Positions 55,254 through 64,000 of a stretch of DNA of 64,000 bases are shown here, piece by piece. Position 1 is the stretch's first letter. Every line of letters begins with the position of its first letter. The DNA lies in assembly GCA_947037025.1 (NCBI GenBank), contig CAMQSU010000002.1, positions 45,835-109,834 on the forward strand. Reading direction: 5' to 3'. Under the pieces are notes generated by a model. That model was given only the letters and a program-made list of their open reading frames with translations, was not told the DNA's origin and searched no databases. The translations under genes and the position numbers were made by a program. The stretch comes from an uncultured Clostridia bacterium (GTDB lineage Bacteria > Bacillota > Clostridia > Christensenellales > UBA3700).

Positions 55254-58200
55254 TGATTAATAGAGTTTTTGTTGAGAAAAAAAATGGATATAATGTTGCG
55301 GAATTGAAAGTTGCGAGCGATATTAGAACTGTTCTTGGTGTTGATGTTGTTGATGTTAAAATGTTTATTAGATATGATGTTGAGGGTGCGTCTAGTGAAG
55401 TAATGGCTAAAGCGCGCGGCATTATATTCAGTGAGAATCCAGTCGATAATATTTACGATAATACTATGCCTAAACTTGATGGTTATAGGCTACTTGTTGT
55501 CGAGTTTTTGCCCGGTCAATATGACCAAAGGGCGGACTCTTGTATGCAATGCGTTCAGCTGCTTACTATGCAAGATAGACCTATTGTTAAGTGCGCGACA
55601 GTTTATGCAGTAAAAGGTGTGAGCGAACCTGATTTTGATAAAATTAAAGGTTACATAATTAATCCTGTGGAGTCACGTGAGGGTAGCGAAAGTATTCCTA
55701 AAACTTTAGTTCAGGAAACAATGGCTGTCGGTGATGTGCCTGTGATTGATGGGTTTATCAAGATGAATGATAAAGTTATAGCCGCATATCACGCAAGTAC
55801 TGGCTTTGCAATGAGCCTTGAGGACTTGACGTTTGTGCGTGATTTCTTTATTGCGGAAAAACGTGACCCGAGCGAAACTGAGCTAAAAGTTATTGATACT
55901 TACTGGTCAGACCATTGCCGTCACACTACTTTTGCAACGGAAATTACTAGTGTTAAAGTTAATAGTAATAATCCTCATATCGCAAAGGCTGTTGCTGCAT
56001 ATGACGCTTTGTTTGATAAATTTAATGGCAAGAGAGCGGATAAATATAAATGCTTGATGGATATCGCAACAATTTGCGTAAAGCAGCTTAAAAGTGAGGG
56101 ATTACTTGATAATCTTGACACTTCTGATGAGATTAATGCTTGTTCTATCGTTGTGAATGTTGATGTTGACGGCGTGGATGAAGAATGGCTTATCATGTTT
56201 AAGAACGAAACGCATAATCACCCTACAGAGATTGAGCCTTTTGGTGGTGCTGCCACTTGTTTAGGCGGTGCTATTCGTGATCCGCTATCTGGTAGAACTT
56301 ACGTTTATCAGGCAATGCGTGTAACGGGCAGTGGTGACCCTAGAGTTAAGTTTTGCGATACTCTAAAGGGTAAACTTCCTCAGCGTGTTATCAGTAAAAC
56401 TGCTGCTAGCGGTTACAGCTCATACGGAAACCAAATCGGTCTTGCGACAGGGTTAGTTAGCGAAATGTATCATGAGAATTATCGTGCAAAAAGACTTGAA
56501 ACTGGATTTGTTATTGCAGGTGCTCCTCGTGAGAATATCGTTAGACGCAAGCCTGTTGTAGGTGATGTTATTGTGCTTGTCGGCGGCGAAACTGGGCGTG
56601 ACGGTTGCGGTGGTGCGACTGGCTCAAGCAAGGCGCATACTGAAAAATCTGTTGAAATATGCGGCGCTGAAGTTCAAAAGGGTAATCCTCCTACTGAGAG
56701 AAAAATTCAAAGATTGTTCCGCAGTAAAGAGGCGTGTAATCTTATAGTTAAATGTAATGATTTTGGTGCGGGCGGTGTATCGGTTGCAATCGGCGAGCTT
56801 GCTGATAGCTTAGATATTAATCTTGACTTGATACCAAAAAAATATGACGGGCTAACTGGTACGGAAATCGCAATTAGCGAATCTCAAGAGCGTATGGCAG
56901 TAGTACTTGATCCTAAAAGCGTTGATAGATTTGTAGAGCTTGCTAAAAGTGAAAATCTTACTGCGAAAATCGTTGCGAATGTAACTGATAATGGCAGAAT
57001 GCGTATGATATTTAAAGATAAAATAATAGTTGACCTTAAAAGAGAGTTTTTAGATACTAACGGCGTTAAGCAAAAGCAAGATATCATTATTAACGATAAT
57101 GTATCTAGCTATATGGATAGCGTTAATAGCACTGCTAAAGTTATGATTGACAAGGGCGATTATGTAGGTGCACTACTAAGCGAGCTAGGTAGACTAAATG
57201 TATGTTCTACAAAAGGCTTAGGAGAGATATTTGACTCAACTATCGGTGCATCAACAATAATTATGCCATTTGGCGGCAAAACTCAGCTTACTCCTAGTAT
57301 CGTTATGGCAACAAAACCACCAGTAAAAGGTTACACTGATACTGCAACTGTAAGTAGCTATGCGTGTTCTCCTCAGCTGATGGAAAGCTCACCATTTACT
57401 GGTGCAGTTTATAGTGTTACCACTAGTATTTCTAAACTAATTGCAAGCGGAGTTAAAAGGTCTACAATAAGGCTAACTCTACAAGAGTTTTTTAAGAAAC
57501 TTGGCAAAGATGCGCAAAGATGGGGCGAGCCGTTATCAGCACTTTTAGGTGCGTTTACTGCTCAAATCGGTACTGAATGCGGTGCTATTGGTGGTAAAGA
57601 CTCGATGAGTGGATCATTTGAGAGTATTGATGTTCCTCCGACGCTTATATCATTTGCGGTCGGAATTACCAAGGCTAGCAAACTAATTCACAATACTTTT
57701 AGCTATACTGATAACGCTAAAATTTATATGGCGAAACTTCCTGTTTGTAGCCACTCAATACCTAAGTTTAGTAAGCTTAATAATCTATACGATTGTATAA
57801 GCGAAGCCATCAGTTGCGGTGATATTAAATATGCTACAGTAATAGAAGAAGGCGGCGCAATTTCTGCTATTGCAAAATCTTGCGTAGGTAATAAAATCGG
57901 ATTTGATATCCCTAATGTTTGTGATGATATGTTTAAACCTCATTTTGGTTCATTTGTATTAGTTGCAAGTAATATTGATAAATTGAGTATGTTTGAAGTT
58001 AGTGAAATTGGCGTTATCAATCAGACTGAAACAGCAAATATTGGCGGCGTAGCCGTTAAAATGTCTGATGTGATCACAGCTTTTACAAAGTCACTTGAGG
58101 AAGTATTCCCAACTACTGCAAAGGCTGAAGGTGATGCTAATAACCTAATTAATTGTGCAATTAAAAAGATAAGAAGTTTGCCAGCAGTTGCAAAGCCGCG

Positions 58201-58993
58201 TGTGCTTATTCCAGTTTTTCCTGGTACTAACTGTGAGTATGATACTGCTAGAGCATTTGAGAGAGCAGGCGGAAATGCAGAGATATTTGTAATTAGAAAC
58301 CAAACATCGGCTGATTTAGAAGAGAGCATAAAAGGGCTTATTAAAAGTATAAATAATAGTCAAATTATAGCTTTCCCAGGAGGTTTTTCTGGCGGAGATG
58401 AGCCTGATGGAAGCGGTAAATTTATCGCTACAACATTTAAAAATGAACAGATATCTAATGCTGTTATGGAACTTTTATATAAGCGTGACGGTCTTGCAAT
58501 CGGAATATGTAACGGTTTTCAAGCATTAATTAAACTTGGTTTAGTTCCTTACGGTGATATTCGTGAGCAAATCTCTACCGCTCCGACTTTGACATTTAAT
58601 AACATCACTCGTCATGTGTCGACTATTGCACAAATTCGTGTTGCTACTAATAAGTCACCATGGCTTTGCGGAACGCGTGTAAATGATGTTTTCAATGTTC
58701 CTGTATCGCACGGCGAGGGTAGGTTTGTTGCAAGTCCTGATGAACTAGAAAGGCTGATTAAGGCTGGGCAAGTGGCTACTCAATATGTTAATCCGTTGAC
58801 AGGTAGTGCTACAATGACTTCTCCTTTTAATCCTAATGGTTCTATGTACGGTATTGAAGGTATAATCAGTCCAGACGGTAGAGTTATTGGTAAAATGGGA
58901 CACTCTGAACGTATCGATGATAATCTTTATAAGAATGTTGAGGGCAATTATGATATGAAAATATTTGAGTCGGGCATTAAATACTTTAAATAA
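55253..58993 (+). CDS. purL: Single-chain phosphoribosylformylglycinamidine synthase (PurL, clade II type)
   Basis: 1,246 residues, converting FGAR to FGAM. N-terminal domain, two AIRS-like halves (DTYWSDHCRHTTFATEI; FKNETHNHPTEIEPFGGAAT; GGKDSMSGSFESIDVPPTLI) and a C-terminal glutaminase (about 1000-1246: VLIPVFPGTNCEYDTARAFE; GFSGGDEPDGSGKF; the nucleophile Cys in AIGICNGFQALIKLG). One long chain replaces the PurS-PurL-PurQ complex, as in the clade II enzymes of Clostridia. It overlaps purD by one base and ends the operon at a strong terminator. Confidence 0.97.
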   Translation: MINRVFVEKKNGYNVAELKVASDIRTVLGVDVVDVKMFIRYDVEGASSEVMAKARGIIFSENPVDNIYDNTMPKLDGYRLLVVEFLPGQYDQRADSCMQCVQLLTMQDRPIVKCATVYAVKGVSEPDFDKIKGYIINPVESREGSESIPKTLVQETMAVGDVPVIDGFIKMNDKVIAAYHASTGFAMSLEDLTFVRDFFIAEKRDPSETELKVIDTYWSDHCRHTTFATEITSVKVNSNNPHIAKAVAAYDALFDKFNGKRADKYKCLMDIATICVKQLKSEGLLDNLDTSDEINACSIVVNVDVDGVDEEWLIMFKNETHNHPTEIEPFGGAATCLGGAIRDPLSGRTYVYQAMRVTGSGDPRVKFCDTLKGKLPQRVISKTAASGYSSYGNQIGLATGLVSEMYHENYRAKRLETGFVIAGAPRENIVRRKPVVGDVIVLVGGETGRDGCGGATGSSKAHTEKSVEICGAEVQKGNPPTERKIQRLFRSKEACNLIVKCNDFGAGGVSVAIGELADSLDINLDLIPKKYDGLTGTEIAISESQERMAVVLDPKSVDRFVELAKSENLTAKIVANVTDNGRMRMIFKDKIIVDLKREFLDTNGVKQKQDIIINDNVSSYMDSVNSTAKVMIDKGDYVGALLSELGRLNVCSTKGLGEIFDSTIGASTIIMPFGGKTQLTPSIVMATKPPVKGYTDTATVSSYACSPQLMESSPFTGAVYSVTTSISKLIASGVKRSTIRLTLQEFFKKLGKDAQRWGEPLSALLGAFTAQIGTECGAIGGKDSMSGSFESIDVPPTLISFAVGITKASKLIHNTFSYTDNAKIYMAKLPVCSHSIPKFSKLNNLYDCISEAISCGDIKYATVIEEGGAISAIAKSCVGNKIGFDIPNVCDDMFKPHFGSFVLVASNIDKLSMFEVSEIGVINQTETANIGGVAVKMSDVITAFTKSLEEVFPTTAKAEGDANNLINCAIKKIRSLPAVAKPRVLIPVFPGTNCEYDTARAFERAGGNAEIFVIRNQTSADLEESIKGLIKSINNSQIIAFPGGFSGGDEPDGSGKFIATTFKNEQISNAVMELLYKRDGLAIGICNGFQALIKLGLVPYGDIREQISTAPTLTFNNITRHVSTIAQIRVATNKSPWLCGTRVNDVFNVPVSHGEGRFVASPDELERLIKAGQVATQYVNPLTGSATMTSPFNPNGSMYGIEGIISPDGRVIGKMGHSERIDDNLYKNVEGNYDMKIFESGIKYFK

Positions 58994-59072
58994 TTTTTTC
59001 AAATTAAGGCGTATTAGTTACAAGAGTTGCTCTATAGAGTAATTTTTATAGCAAAATTTAATTTAAATAAAC

Positions 59073-59106
59073 AAATAGCACCGAATAAATTCGGTGCTAT
59101 TTTTAT
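59073..59106. terminator. Bidirectional terminator after purL
   Basis: 13-bp perfect stem AAATAGCACCGAA/TTCGGTGCTATTT with TAAA loop, T-rich on both sides; serves purL and the convergent YwaF-like gene. Confidence 0.93.
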
Positions 59107-59197
59107 TGCTATTTTGCAACTGTTTATTTAGCTCTATCACGCTGTTTCGTGTGATAATTTGTGCTCAGTTGCAGTTTGTTTTTAATATGTTTTGCAT

Positions 59198-59971
59198 TTA
59201 GTTGTGACTGGCAAGTCTTTGGCGTCTTTTTTTAAGAATATAATCGAGATGGTTTTTGCCATAGAACACAAGGTTTACTACGGCTATGATAACTGCTATC
59301 ATTACAATAATAAATACTGGTGGAGGCATTAGCTTGCTGAAATTAATGATAGGTGTACCTCTGCCGCCATTCATGTAGCAGTAATCAAAGTTGTAAATAA
59401 AGTCAATTGTAATTGCTGGTACGTATAATATAGCTAGTGGTACTAGGAATAATGCGCCGTCAATTTGTTTTGGCTTGTACGTTCTTGTAGTCCATAGTAG
59501 AGCAGGGATGAATAGCATTACCACGTGATATAGCAGTGATCGTTGTGCAACAAAAGTGAAGAATGAATAAGTGATTAGATGCGTGTTAATTATAAGTCCA
59601 AAGACACCAGCAATTACATTCATTGTACATATATATGCAATGGAGCAGCGGTATACAAATGATCCTTCTTTGCACCATGCGATGAGCGGCAGAGTCATCC
59701 AGAATAGACTGCAATAGTATAGCGGCAAACTTGTTGGTAGATGAAATCTACCAAACATAATTGCTTCCCAGATCCAGTACATTGGATCAAATAGAAGCAT
59801 TACTACTGCAAACACTTTTAATATGTTTTTAATAGAGCGTTTGCTTATGTTTCGTAGCAGAATACATAAAATTGCTATTACAAGTACGGCAACAAGTATG
59901 TATATCCAATGGTTTAGTCCATGCATTTCTTGTGCTTCGCCTGGACGCATGATTCTAAAAAATTTCTTCAT
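59198..59971 (-). CDS. YwaF/TIGR02206-like integral membrane protein
   Basis: 257 residues with about seven membrane helices. Motifs near the N-terminus (GEAQEMHGLNHWIYILVAVL), FHLPTSLPLYYCSLFWMTLP (family's L-P-L-x-x-C), and an NRG-like YCYMNGGRGTP segment fit the YwaF/TIGR02206 group of unknown function. A basic tail (LKKRRQRLASHN) is probably cytoplasmic. GGGAGAA-like ribosome site precedes ATG 59971. Monocistronic. Confidence 0.8.
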   Translation of the reverse strand: MKKFFRIMRPGEAQEMHGLNHWIYILVAVLVIAILCILLRNISKRSIKNILKVFAVVMLLFDPMYWIWEAIMFGRFHLPTSLPLYYCSLFWMTLPLIAWCKEGSFVYRCSIAYICTMNVIAGVFGLIINTHLITYSFFTFVAQRSLLYHVVMLFIPALLWTTRTYKPKQIDGALFLVPLAILYVPAITIDFIYNFDYCYMNGGRGTPIINFSKLMPPPVFIIVMIAVIIAVVNLVFYGKNHLDYILKKRRQRLASHN

Positions 59972-60100
59972 AGTTTTCTCCCCAATTTGCTAGATGGTAC
60001 TTATATTATGTTTTAGCAAATTTTATCGTAAGTATTTTTATTTTAGTTGTAAAGTAAAAGTATATCGAAGTTAGTATAACTAACTAGTTTGTTTTAAGGA

Positions 60101-60130
60101 AAATACTCATGCTGTTAGGCTAGAGTATTT
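60101..60130 (-). terminator. Weak hairpin downstream of the ABC-F gene
   Basis: AAATACTC/GAGTATTT with 14-base loop; the following minus-strand tail is only moderately T-rich. Confidence 0.3.
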
Positions 60131-60212
60131 AAGTTGTTTAACTGAATGCATATAAACCGTTAGTCAAAATATACCGATTAAATATTAATTGCAGAGCGTT
60201 AAAGTTATTATA

Positions 60213-61760
60213 TTATGTTTCAATATCAAATACATCATTACATATTGCACTTGCAAATGTAGGCTCATGGCTTACAAGTAACATTGCTCCCGGATACTCT
60301 TTAAGTGCTTTTTCTAGCGCTTCTTTTGCAGTAACATCTAAGTGATTTGTAGGCTCATCTAATATTAGCATACTAGCAGGAGTCTGCATAAGAGAGCATA
60401 GTTTTACTTTTACTTGCTCGCCACCGCTCATGTTTGATATTGCTTTGCCCGCAAGGTCGCTTTTAATTCCGACTTTTGCAAGCTCTGTTCGTATATCTTT
60501 CAGGCTCATTTTAGGGAAACACTCGTTCATGAACGCTATCGGCGATAGATTGTTGTTTCTAAAATCAAGGTCTTGCTCAATGTAGTTAATCTTGTTACTT
60601 ATATTAAACTGGAACTTGCCATCTATCTTCTTTAGTTGGTGCATTAGCGTTTTGATTAGCGTTGATTTGCCTAGTCCGTTAGTACCTCTGATCCATAGTT
60701 TTGTTTCTGAACCCATGTGGATGTTGATAGGTGGCAGAATTGCTTTGCCTTCATATCCAACTGTTAAATTTTCCACAATTAGCATATCTTTTGACGCTAC
60801 AAGAGTGTAGGGGAAGTTGAATGATGCAGGAACTGCAATAGTAGGCTTATTCATAACTTCAATTCTGTTGAGCATTTTCTTTCTGCTGTTTGCCATGCCA
60901 GCTGTTGATGCTCTAGCTTTGTTACGGTCAATGTAGTCTTGCATCTTTTTAATGTCGCGTTGTTGACGGTCAAATGCTTCAGCATATTGCTTAGCATTTT
61001 GCTCGTACTGCGCCATAAATGAAGTGTAGTTGCCGCTGTATCTGCGTATTGTTTGGTTCTCTATATTTATTATCATAGCGCATGTGTTATTAAGAAAATC
61101 AACATCATGTGATATAAGTAGAAATGTTCCTTTAAATGTGGTTAGGTATTTTGCTAGCCAGTCAATATGCTCAATATCTAGAAAGTTTGTAGGCTCATCA
61201 AGTAGCATTACATCTAGCTCCTCAAGCAATAATTTAGATAGCATTAGCTTGGCACGCTGTCCGCCACTTAGTGTTGCAACGCTTGTGTCGTAGCCTAAAT
61301 TGCCAACGCCAAGGCCATTTGCAACCTTTTTAATTGAACTCTCAATATCATAGAATCCTGATTTGTCAAGTTGCTCCTGCATACTAGCAGAGCGGGCAAC
61401 TAGCTTGTCAAGTTGATCCATATCCTCAATAGTCCCCATGCTTTCATATAGCGCATCTAGGCGTGCGTTTAGCTCAAATAAATGCTGAAAAGATGTCTCT
61501 AAATACTGCATAACAGTAAGAGATCTATCAATATTTGCATGCTGATCAAGGTAGCCCCAACGTATGCCGTTAAGCCATTTTACTTCCCCCTCATCCTGCA
61601 TTATTTTGCTAGAAATAATATTCATAAAGGTAGATTTACCCGCACCATTAAGGCCGACAATACCTGCGTGCTCGCCGTTATTAATTTTAAGTTCCGCTTC
61701 TGCAAATAGCACTTTGCTATCGAAAACGTGTGTAAGACCTGTTATTGATAATATACTCAT
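60213..61760 (-). CDS. ABC-F family ATPase (ribosome-associated type)
   Basis: 515 residues with two ATP-binding domains in one chain and no membrane segments. First domain: Walker A GLNGAGKST, signature LSGGQRAKL, Walker B LLDEPTNFLD, HDVDFL. Second: GTNGLGKST, MSGGEQVKVKL, LILDEPTNHLD, HEPTF. The linker (about 235-320) is Arg/Lys-rich and helical. ABC-F proteins act on the ribosome, as translation factors or antibiotic-protection proteins; the subfamily cannot be fixed here, so resistance is not claimed. ATG 61760 follows AGAGAGA, a weak ribosome site. Confidence 0.93.
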   Translation of the reverse strand: MSILSITGLTHVFDSKVLFAEAELKINNGEHAGIVGLNGAGKSTFMNIISSKIMQDEGEVKWLNGIRWGYLDQHANIDRSLTVMQYLETSFQHLFELNARLDALYESMGTIEDMDQLDKLVARSASMQEQLDKSGFYDIESSIKKVANGLGVGNLGYDTSVATLSGGQRAKLMLSKLLLEELDVMLLDEPTNFLDIEHIDWLAKYLTTFKGTFLLISHDVDFLNNTCAMIINIENQTIRRYSGNYTSFMAQYEQNAKQYAEAFDRQQRDIKKMQDYIDRNKARASTAGMANSRKKMLNRIEVMNKPTIAVPASFNFPYTLVASKDMLIVENLTVGYEGKAILPPINIHMGSETKLWIRGTNGLGKSTLIKTLMHQLKKIDGKFQFNISNKINYIEQDLDFRNNNLSPIAFMNECFPKMSLKDIRTELAKVGIKSDLAGKAISNMSGGEQVKVKLCSLMQTPASMLILDEPTNHLDVTAKEALEKALKEYPGAMLLVSHEPTFASAICNDVFDIET

Positions 61761-61868
61761 TTAATCTCTCTCTTTTTTACTTTTATTTTACTATATTATA
61801 TAACATTTAGTGAAATATGTCAAACATTTGAGCAATATTAGCTATCTAAGAGAAATTTAGGCTAAATT

Positions 61869-61910
61869 CCACTATATATCTTGACAATTTAGGATGAATA
61901 GTGGTAGTAT
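61869..61910 (+). promoter_or_regulatory. Promoter with flanking inverted repeat upstream of the amidohydrolase
   Basis: TTGACA (61881-61886), 18-base spacer, TAGTAT (61905-61910). Inverted copies CCACTAT (61869-61875) and ATAGTGG (61898-61904) bracket the -35 box; the half site resembles that in the WYL-gene promoter. Confidence 0.45.
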
Positions 61911-62031
61911 TTACTAGTAAAATAGTAGTTTTAATGCAAAAGTTCTGTTGCTAGCTGCAAGTAATTGCTGCATATAACAAATATTTAGTAGGTAAATAAA
62001 ATAAATAATAAGAACTTTTAGGAGATTTAAT

Positions 62032-62828
62032 ATGAATAAAATTATAATTGATACTCATGCACATATTTTTCCTGTCAAAATTGCAACAAAAGCTGTTGCT
62101 AATATTGGTAATTTTTATGGTATTAATATGCATGGTGATGGAGATATTAATACCCTTGTCATGGTGGGCGAGGCTAGCGGAATTACTCATTTTATCGTAA
62201 ATAGTTCTGCTACTACATGCAGCCAAGTTGGGCAAATTAATCATTTTATAATAGAAAGCGTAAAAGGTCGTGATAATGTATTTGGACAATGCACCCAGAC
62301 CTCACTGACGATGAAGTTGACGAGGTGATACAAGTTGCAAAAGATAACAATTTGATTGGTGTAAAATTGCATCCAGACTTCCAGTTTTTTGATATTGACG
62401 ATGAGCGTGCATACAAAATATACAAAAAATGCGAGGGAGTTTTGCCGATTTTGTTTCATACAGGCGATGCTCGATATGAGTATTCTAGCCCGCTTAAACT
62501 TATTAAAATTGCTAAAGAGTTTCCTAATTTGAAGTGTGTTGCGGCGCACTTTGGCGGGTATGATAGGTGGCATGAAGTTGAAGGGTATGTGGATACTCCT
62601 AATGTATATTTTGACACTTCATCATCGTTATTTAAGTTGCCAGTAAGTGAGGCAAATAGGCTTATAAAATTGCTGGGGGTGGAGCGGTTTATGTTTGGTG
62701 TAGATTTTCCTATGTGGCCGCATGAATTTGAGATTGAAAACATAAAAAAACTTAATTTAACTGAAAAAGAAGTTGATATGATTATGAGCGAAAATGCAAT
62801 AAGATTTTATTGCTTGACTGTAAAATGA
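62032..62828 (+). pseudogene. Amidohydrolase-2 family protein, interrupted by a frameshift
   Basis: Two frames together encode one TIM-barrel amidohydrolase of about 265 residues. The first (62032-62328) starts MNKIIIDTHAHIFPVK with the HxH metal motif and loses homology after VFGQC. The second (ATG 62289 to 62828) carries MHPDLTDDEVDEVIQ, GVKLHPDFQFFDID, LFHTGDARYEYSSPLKLI, KCVAAHFGGYDRWHE and MFGVDFPMWP. Relatives read F-G-T-M/I-H-P at the joint; adding one base near 62285-62288 (GGACAATG to GGAACAATG) restores that reading. So a single-base deletion, or a sequencing error, has split the gene. SD TTAGGAG precedes ATG 62032. The downstream ATG lacks a ribosome site. Confidence 0.85.
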
Positions 62829-63127
62829 TTAGATTAAGTTTTTTATAAAGTTGTTATTGCTTACATTAATTAAAATGTAATAATTTTAAAATAGTTCAAT
62901 TGGCATATTATTTTGCTGAATTATAGTAAATTTGGGCGGTTTTGCATTTTTGTTTTGCTTGATATATAATATTTTACCTTATTTATAATTATATAACATT
63001 GATTTATTTGTAATTATATGTTATCATGGTAATATTATAGGCAAGCTCAATTTGCATGCATTTATTTTGTGCAAGAGCGAGCATTAGCATAGTATTGCTG
63101 GTTGTTTTATGGTTTAGGAGGGGTTGA

Positions 63128-64000
63128 ATGTCGTACGTATCTATATATAGAAAATACCGTCCATCTGGGTTTGAAGGCATTGTAGGTCAGGACCACATTG
63201 TTCGTGTGCTTAGCAATCAAATTAAAATGGATAATATAGGTCATGCGTATTTGCTTACGGGTACTCGTGGTACCGGTAAAACTTCTGTTGCCAAAATATT
63301 TGCAAAAGCGGTCAATTGTACAAATAATACTACTGGTTCAGCTTGCGGCACATGCGAGGAGTGTTTGGCTCTTGCTGATCCTTCTTGCCTTGATGTTATT
63401 GAAATTGATGCTGCATCAAATAACGGTGTTGATGAGATTCGTGAGCTGCGTGAGTCGGTGAAGTATCCGCCTGTATCTACTAGATATAAAGTATACATTA
63501 TTGATGAGGTTCATATGCTATCTATCGGTGCTTTTAACGCACTATTAAAGACTTTAGAAGAGCCGCCTCGTCATGTGATTTTTATTCTTGCAACAACGGA
63601 AGTTCATAAACTTCCTCAAACTATTATGTCTAGGTGCTTGAGGTTTGACTTTAGGCTTGTTCCTACGACTAAGCTTGCTGGAAGAATTAAATTTATTTTT
63701 GATGATATGAATGTTAAATATACCGATGATGCAGTTTTGCAAATTGCTGAGGCGGGTGATGGCTCTGTCAGGGATGCGCTATCTGTAGCGGATATGTGCG
63801 TTTCGTTTGGCGAGGGAAATGTCGAGTATGAAACTGTACTTGAAGTTTTAGGTGCATCTAATCCTAATACTATAATCGATATCGTAGCTAGCGTTCTGTG
63901 CGGTGATATCGCCAATGCGTTGCAGCTTGTTGACCAAGTTGCTTGCTATGGCAAAAGTATGTCTTTGCTTGCTCGTGATGTTACAAAAATGTTTAGAAAC
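63128..64000 (+). CDS. dnaX: DNA polymerase III subunits gamma and tau (DnaX), 3'-truncated by the window edge
   Basis: 291 residues are present and the frame is open to the last base. Clamp-loader AAA+ ATPase: YRKYRPSGFEGIVGQDHIVR, Walker A GTRGTGKTS (about 45-53), a zinc-binding Cys set (NCTNN...ACGTCEEC...PSC), DAASNNGVDEIRELRE, Walker B/DEVH VYIIDEVHMLS, sensor 1 FILATTE and arginine-finger SRCLRFDF. AGGAGGGG (63117-63123) precedes ATG 63128. The upstream 300 bases contain no recognisable SRP RNA, which sits there in some Firmicutes. Confidence 0.97.
   Translation, partial: MSYVSIYRKYRPSGFEGIVGQDHIVRVLSNQIKMDNIGHAYLLTGTRGTGKTSVAKIFAKAVNCTNNTTGSACGTCEECLALADPSCLDVIEIDAASNNGVDEIRELRESVKYPPVSTRYKVYIIDEVHMLSIGAFNALLKTLEEPPRHVIFILATTEVHKLPQTIMSRCLRFDFRLVPTTKLAGRIKFIFDDMNVKYTDDAVLQIAEAGDGSVRDALSVADMCVSFGEGNVEYETVLEVLGASNPNTIIDIVASVLCGDIANALQLVDQVACYGKSMSLLARDVTKMFRN

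Noticed and set aside
60213..61760. Calling the ABC-F protein an antibiotic-protection factor
   Set aside because: The linker that would define such a subfamily cannot be assigned without alignment.
62829..63127. SRP RNA gene upstream of dnaX
   Set aside because: No GGAAGGAAGCAGC-like or Alu-domain sequence is present.

Overview
The window comes from an AT-rich, low-GC, Gram-positive-type bacterium, most likely an uncultured anaerobic member of the Clostridia. The evidence is strong AGGAGG-type ribosome binding sites, sigma-A-like TTGACA/TATAAT promoters, standard stop codons, pyruvate formate-lyase with its radical-SAM activase, a C_GCAxxG_C_C redox protein, a single-chain clade-II-type PurL, RsfS, and an OmpR-family response regulator with a PAS-containing kinase. 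No genus can be named from the sequence alone. No tRNA, rRNA, CRISPR array, prophage or transposase was seen.

Layout. 0-4.2 kb: topoisomerase subunits parE (cut by the window start) and parC. 4.3-9.9 kb: a secreted/anchored propeller-SH3-like protein, a protein joining an RpoA-CTD-like helix-hairpin domain to a tandem repeat and WG repeats, and a polytopic membrane protein. 10.1-14.8 kb: gdhA, whose downstream region holds short palindromes, then a P-type cation ATPase behind a yybP-ykoY (Mn2+) type riboswitch. 15-23 kb: a QueG-like Fe-S protein, a degenerate glycerol-1-phosphate-dehydrogenase-like protein, a membrane protein, a nadD-yqeK fusion, rsfS, and a two-component system. 23.3-38 kb: a WYL regulator divergent from ygiQ, a 1,304-residue surface lipoprotein, two half-size TauE/SafE genes, ppx/gppA, a NYN-like gene next to ogg, and a MATE transporter. 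38.4-48.3 kb: a run rich in cysteine proteins and anaerobic enzymes (Gly-Cys repeat protein, pflB-pflA, an APH-like kinase with a Cys insertion, a second MATE, a flavodoxin-like protein with a Cys/Asp tail, a cytidylate-kinase-like protein, a C_GCAxxG_C_C protein), with phased A-tracts and two unrelated 50/51-bp tandem repeat arrays. 48.5-59 kb: the purine operon purE-F-M-N-H-D-L, preceded by a probable leader peptide whose stop codon lies inside a terminator-like hairpin. 59-64 kb: a YwaF-like membrane protein, an ABC-F ATPase, a frameshifted amidohydrolase and the start of dnaX.

How the genes fit together. The seven purine genes carry most of the PRPP-to-IMP route (purC, purB and purK are not here). 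PflB/PflA and GdhA indicate fermentative carbon and amino-acid metabolism. The riboswitch-ATPase pair suggests metal-ion homeostasis. NadD-YqeK and RsfS form a translationally overlapping housekeeping pair. Several genes have very short or no 5' leaders (nadD-yqeK, ygiQ, the WYL gene), which helped decide their start codons.

The most unusual items are the purE leader-peptide/attenuator arrangement, the Gly-Cys and Cys-Asp proteins, the RpoA-CTD/WG fusion, the two tandem arrays flanking one small redox gene, and a seven-tract phased A6 bend. None is proven to be a new system; each rests on sequence reading only.
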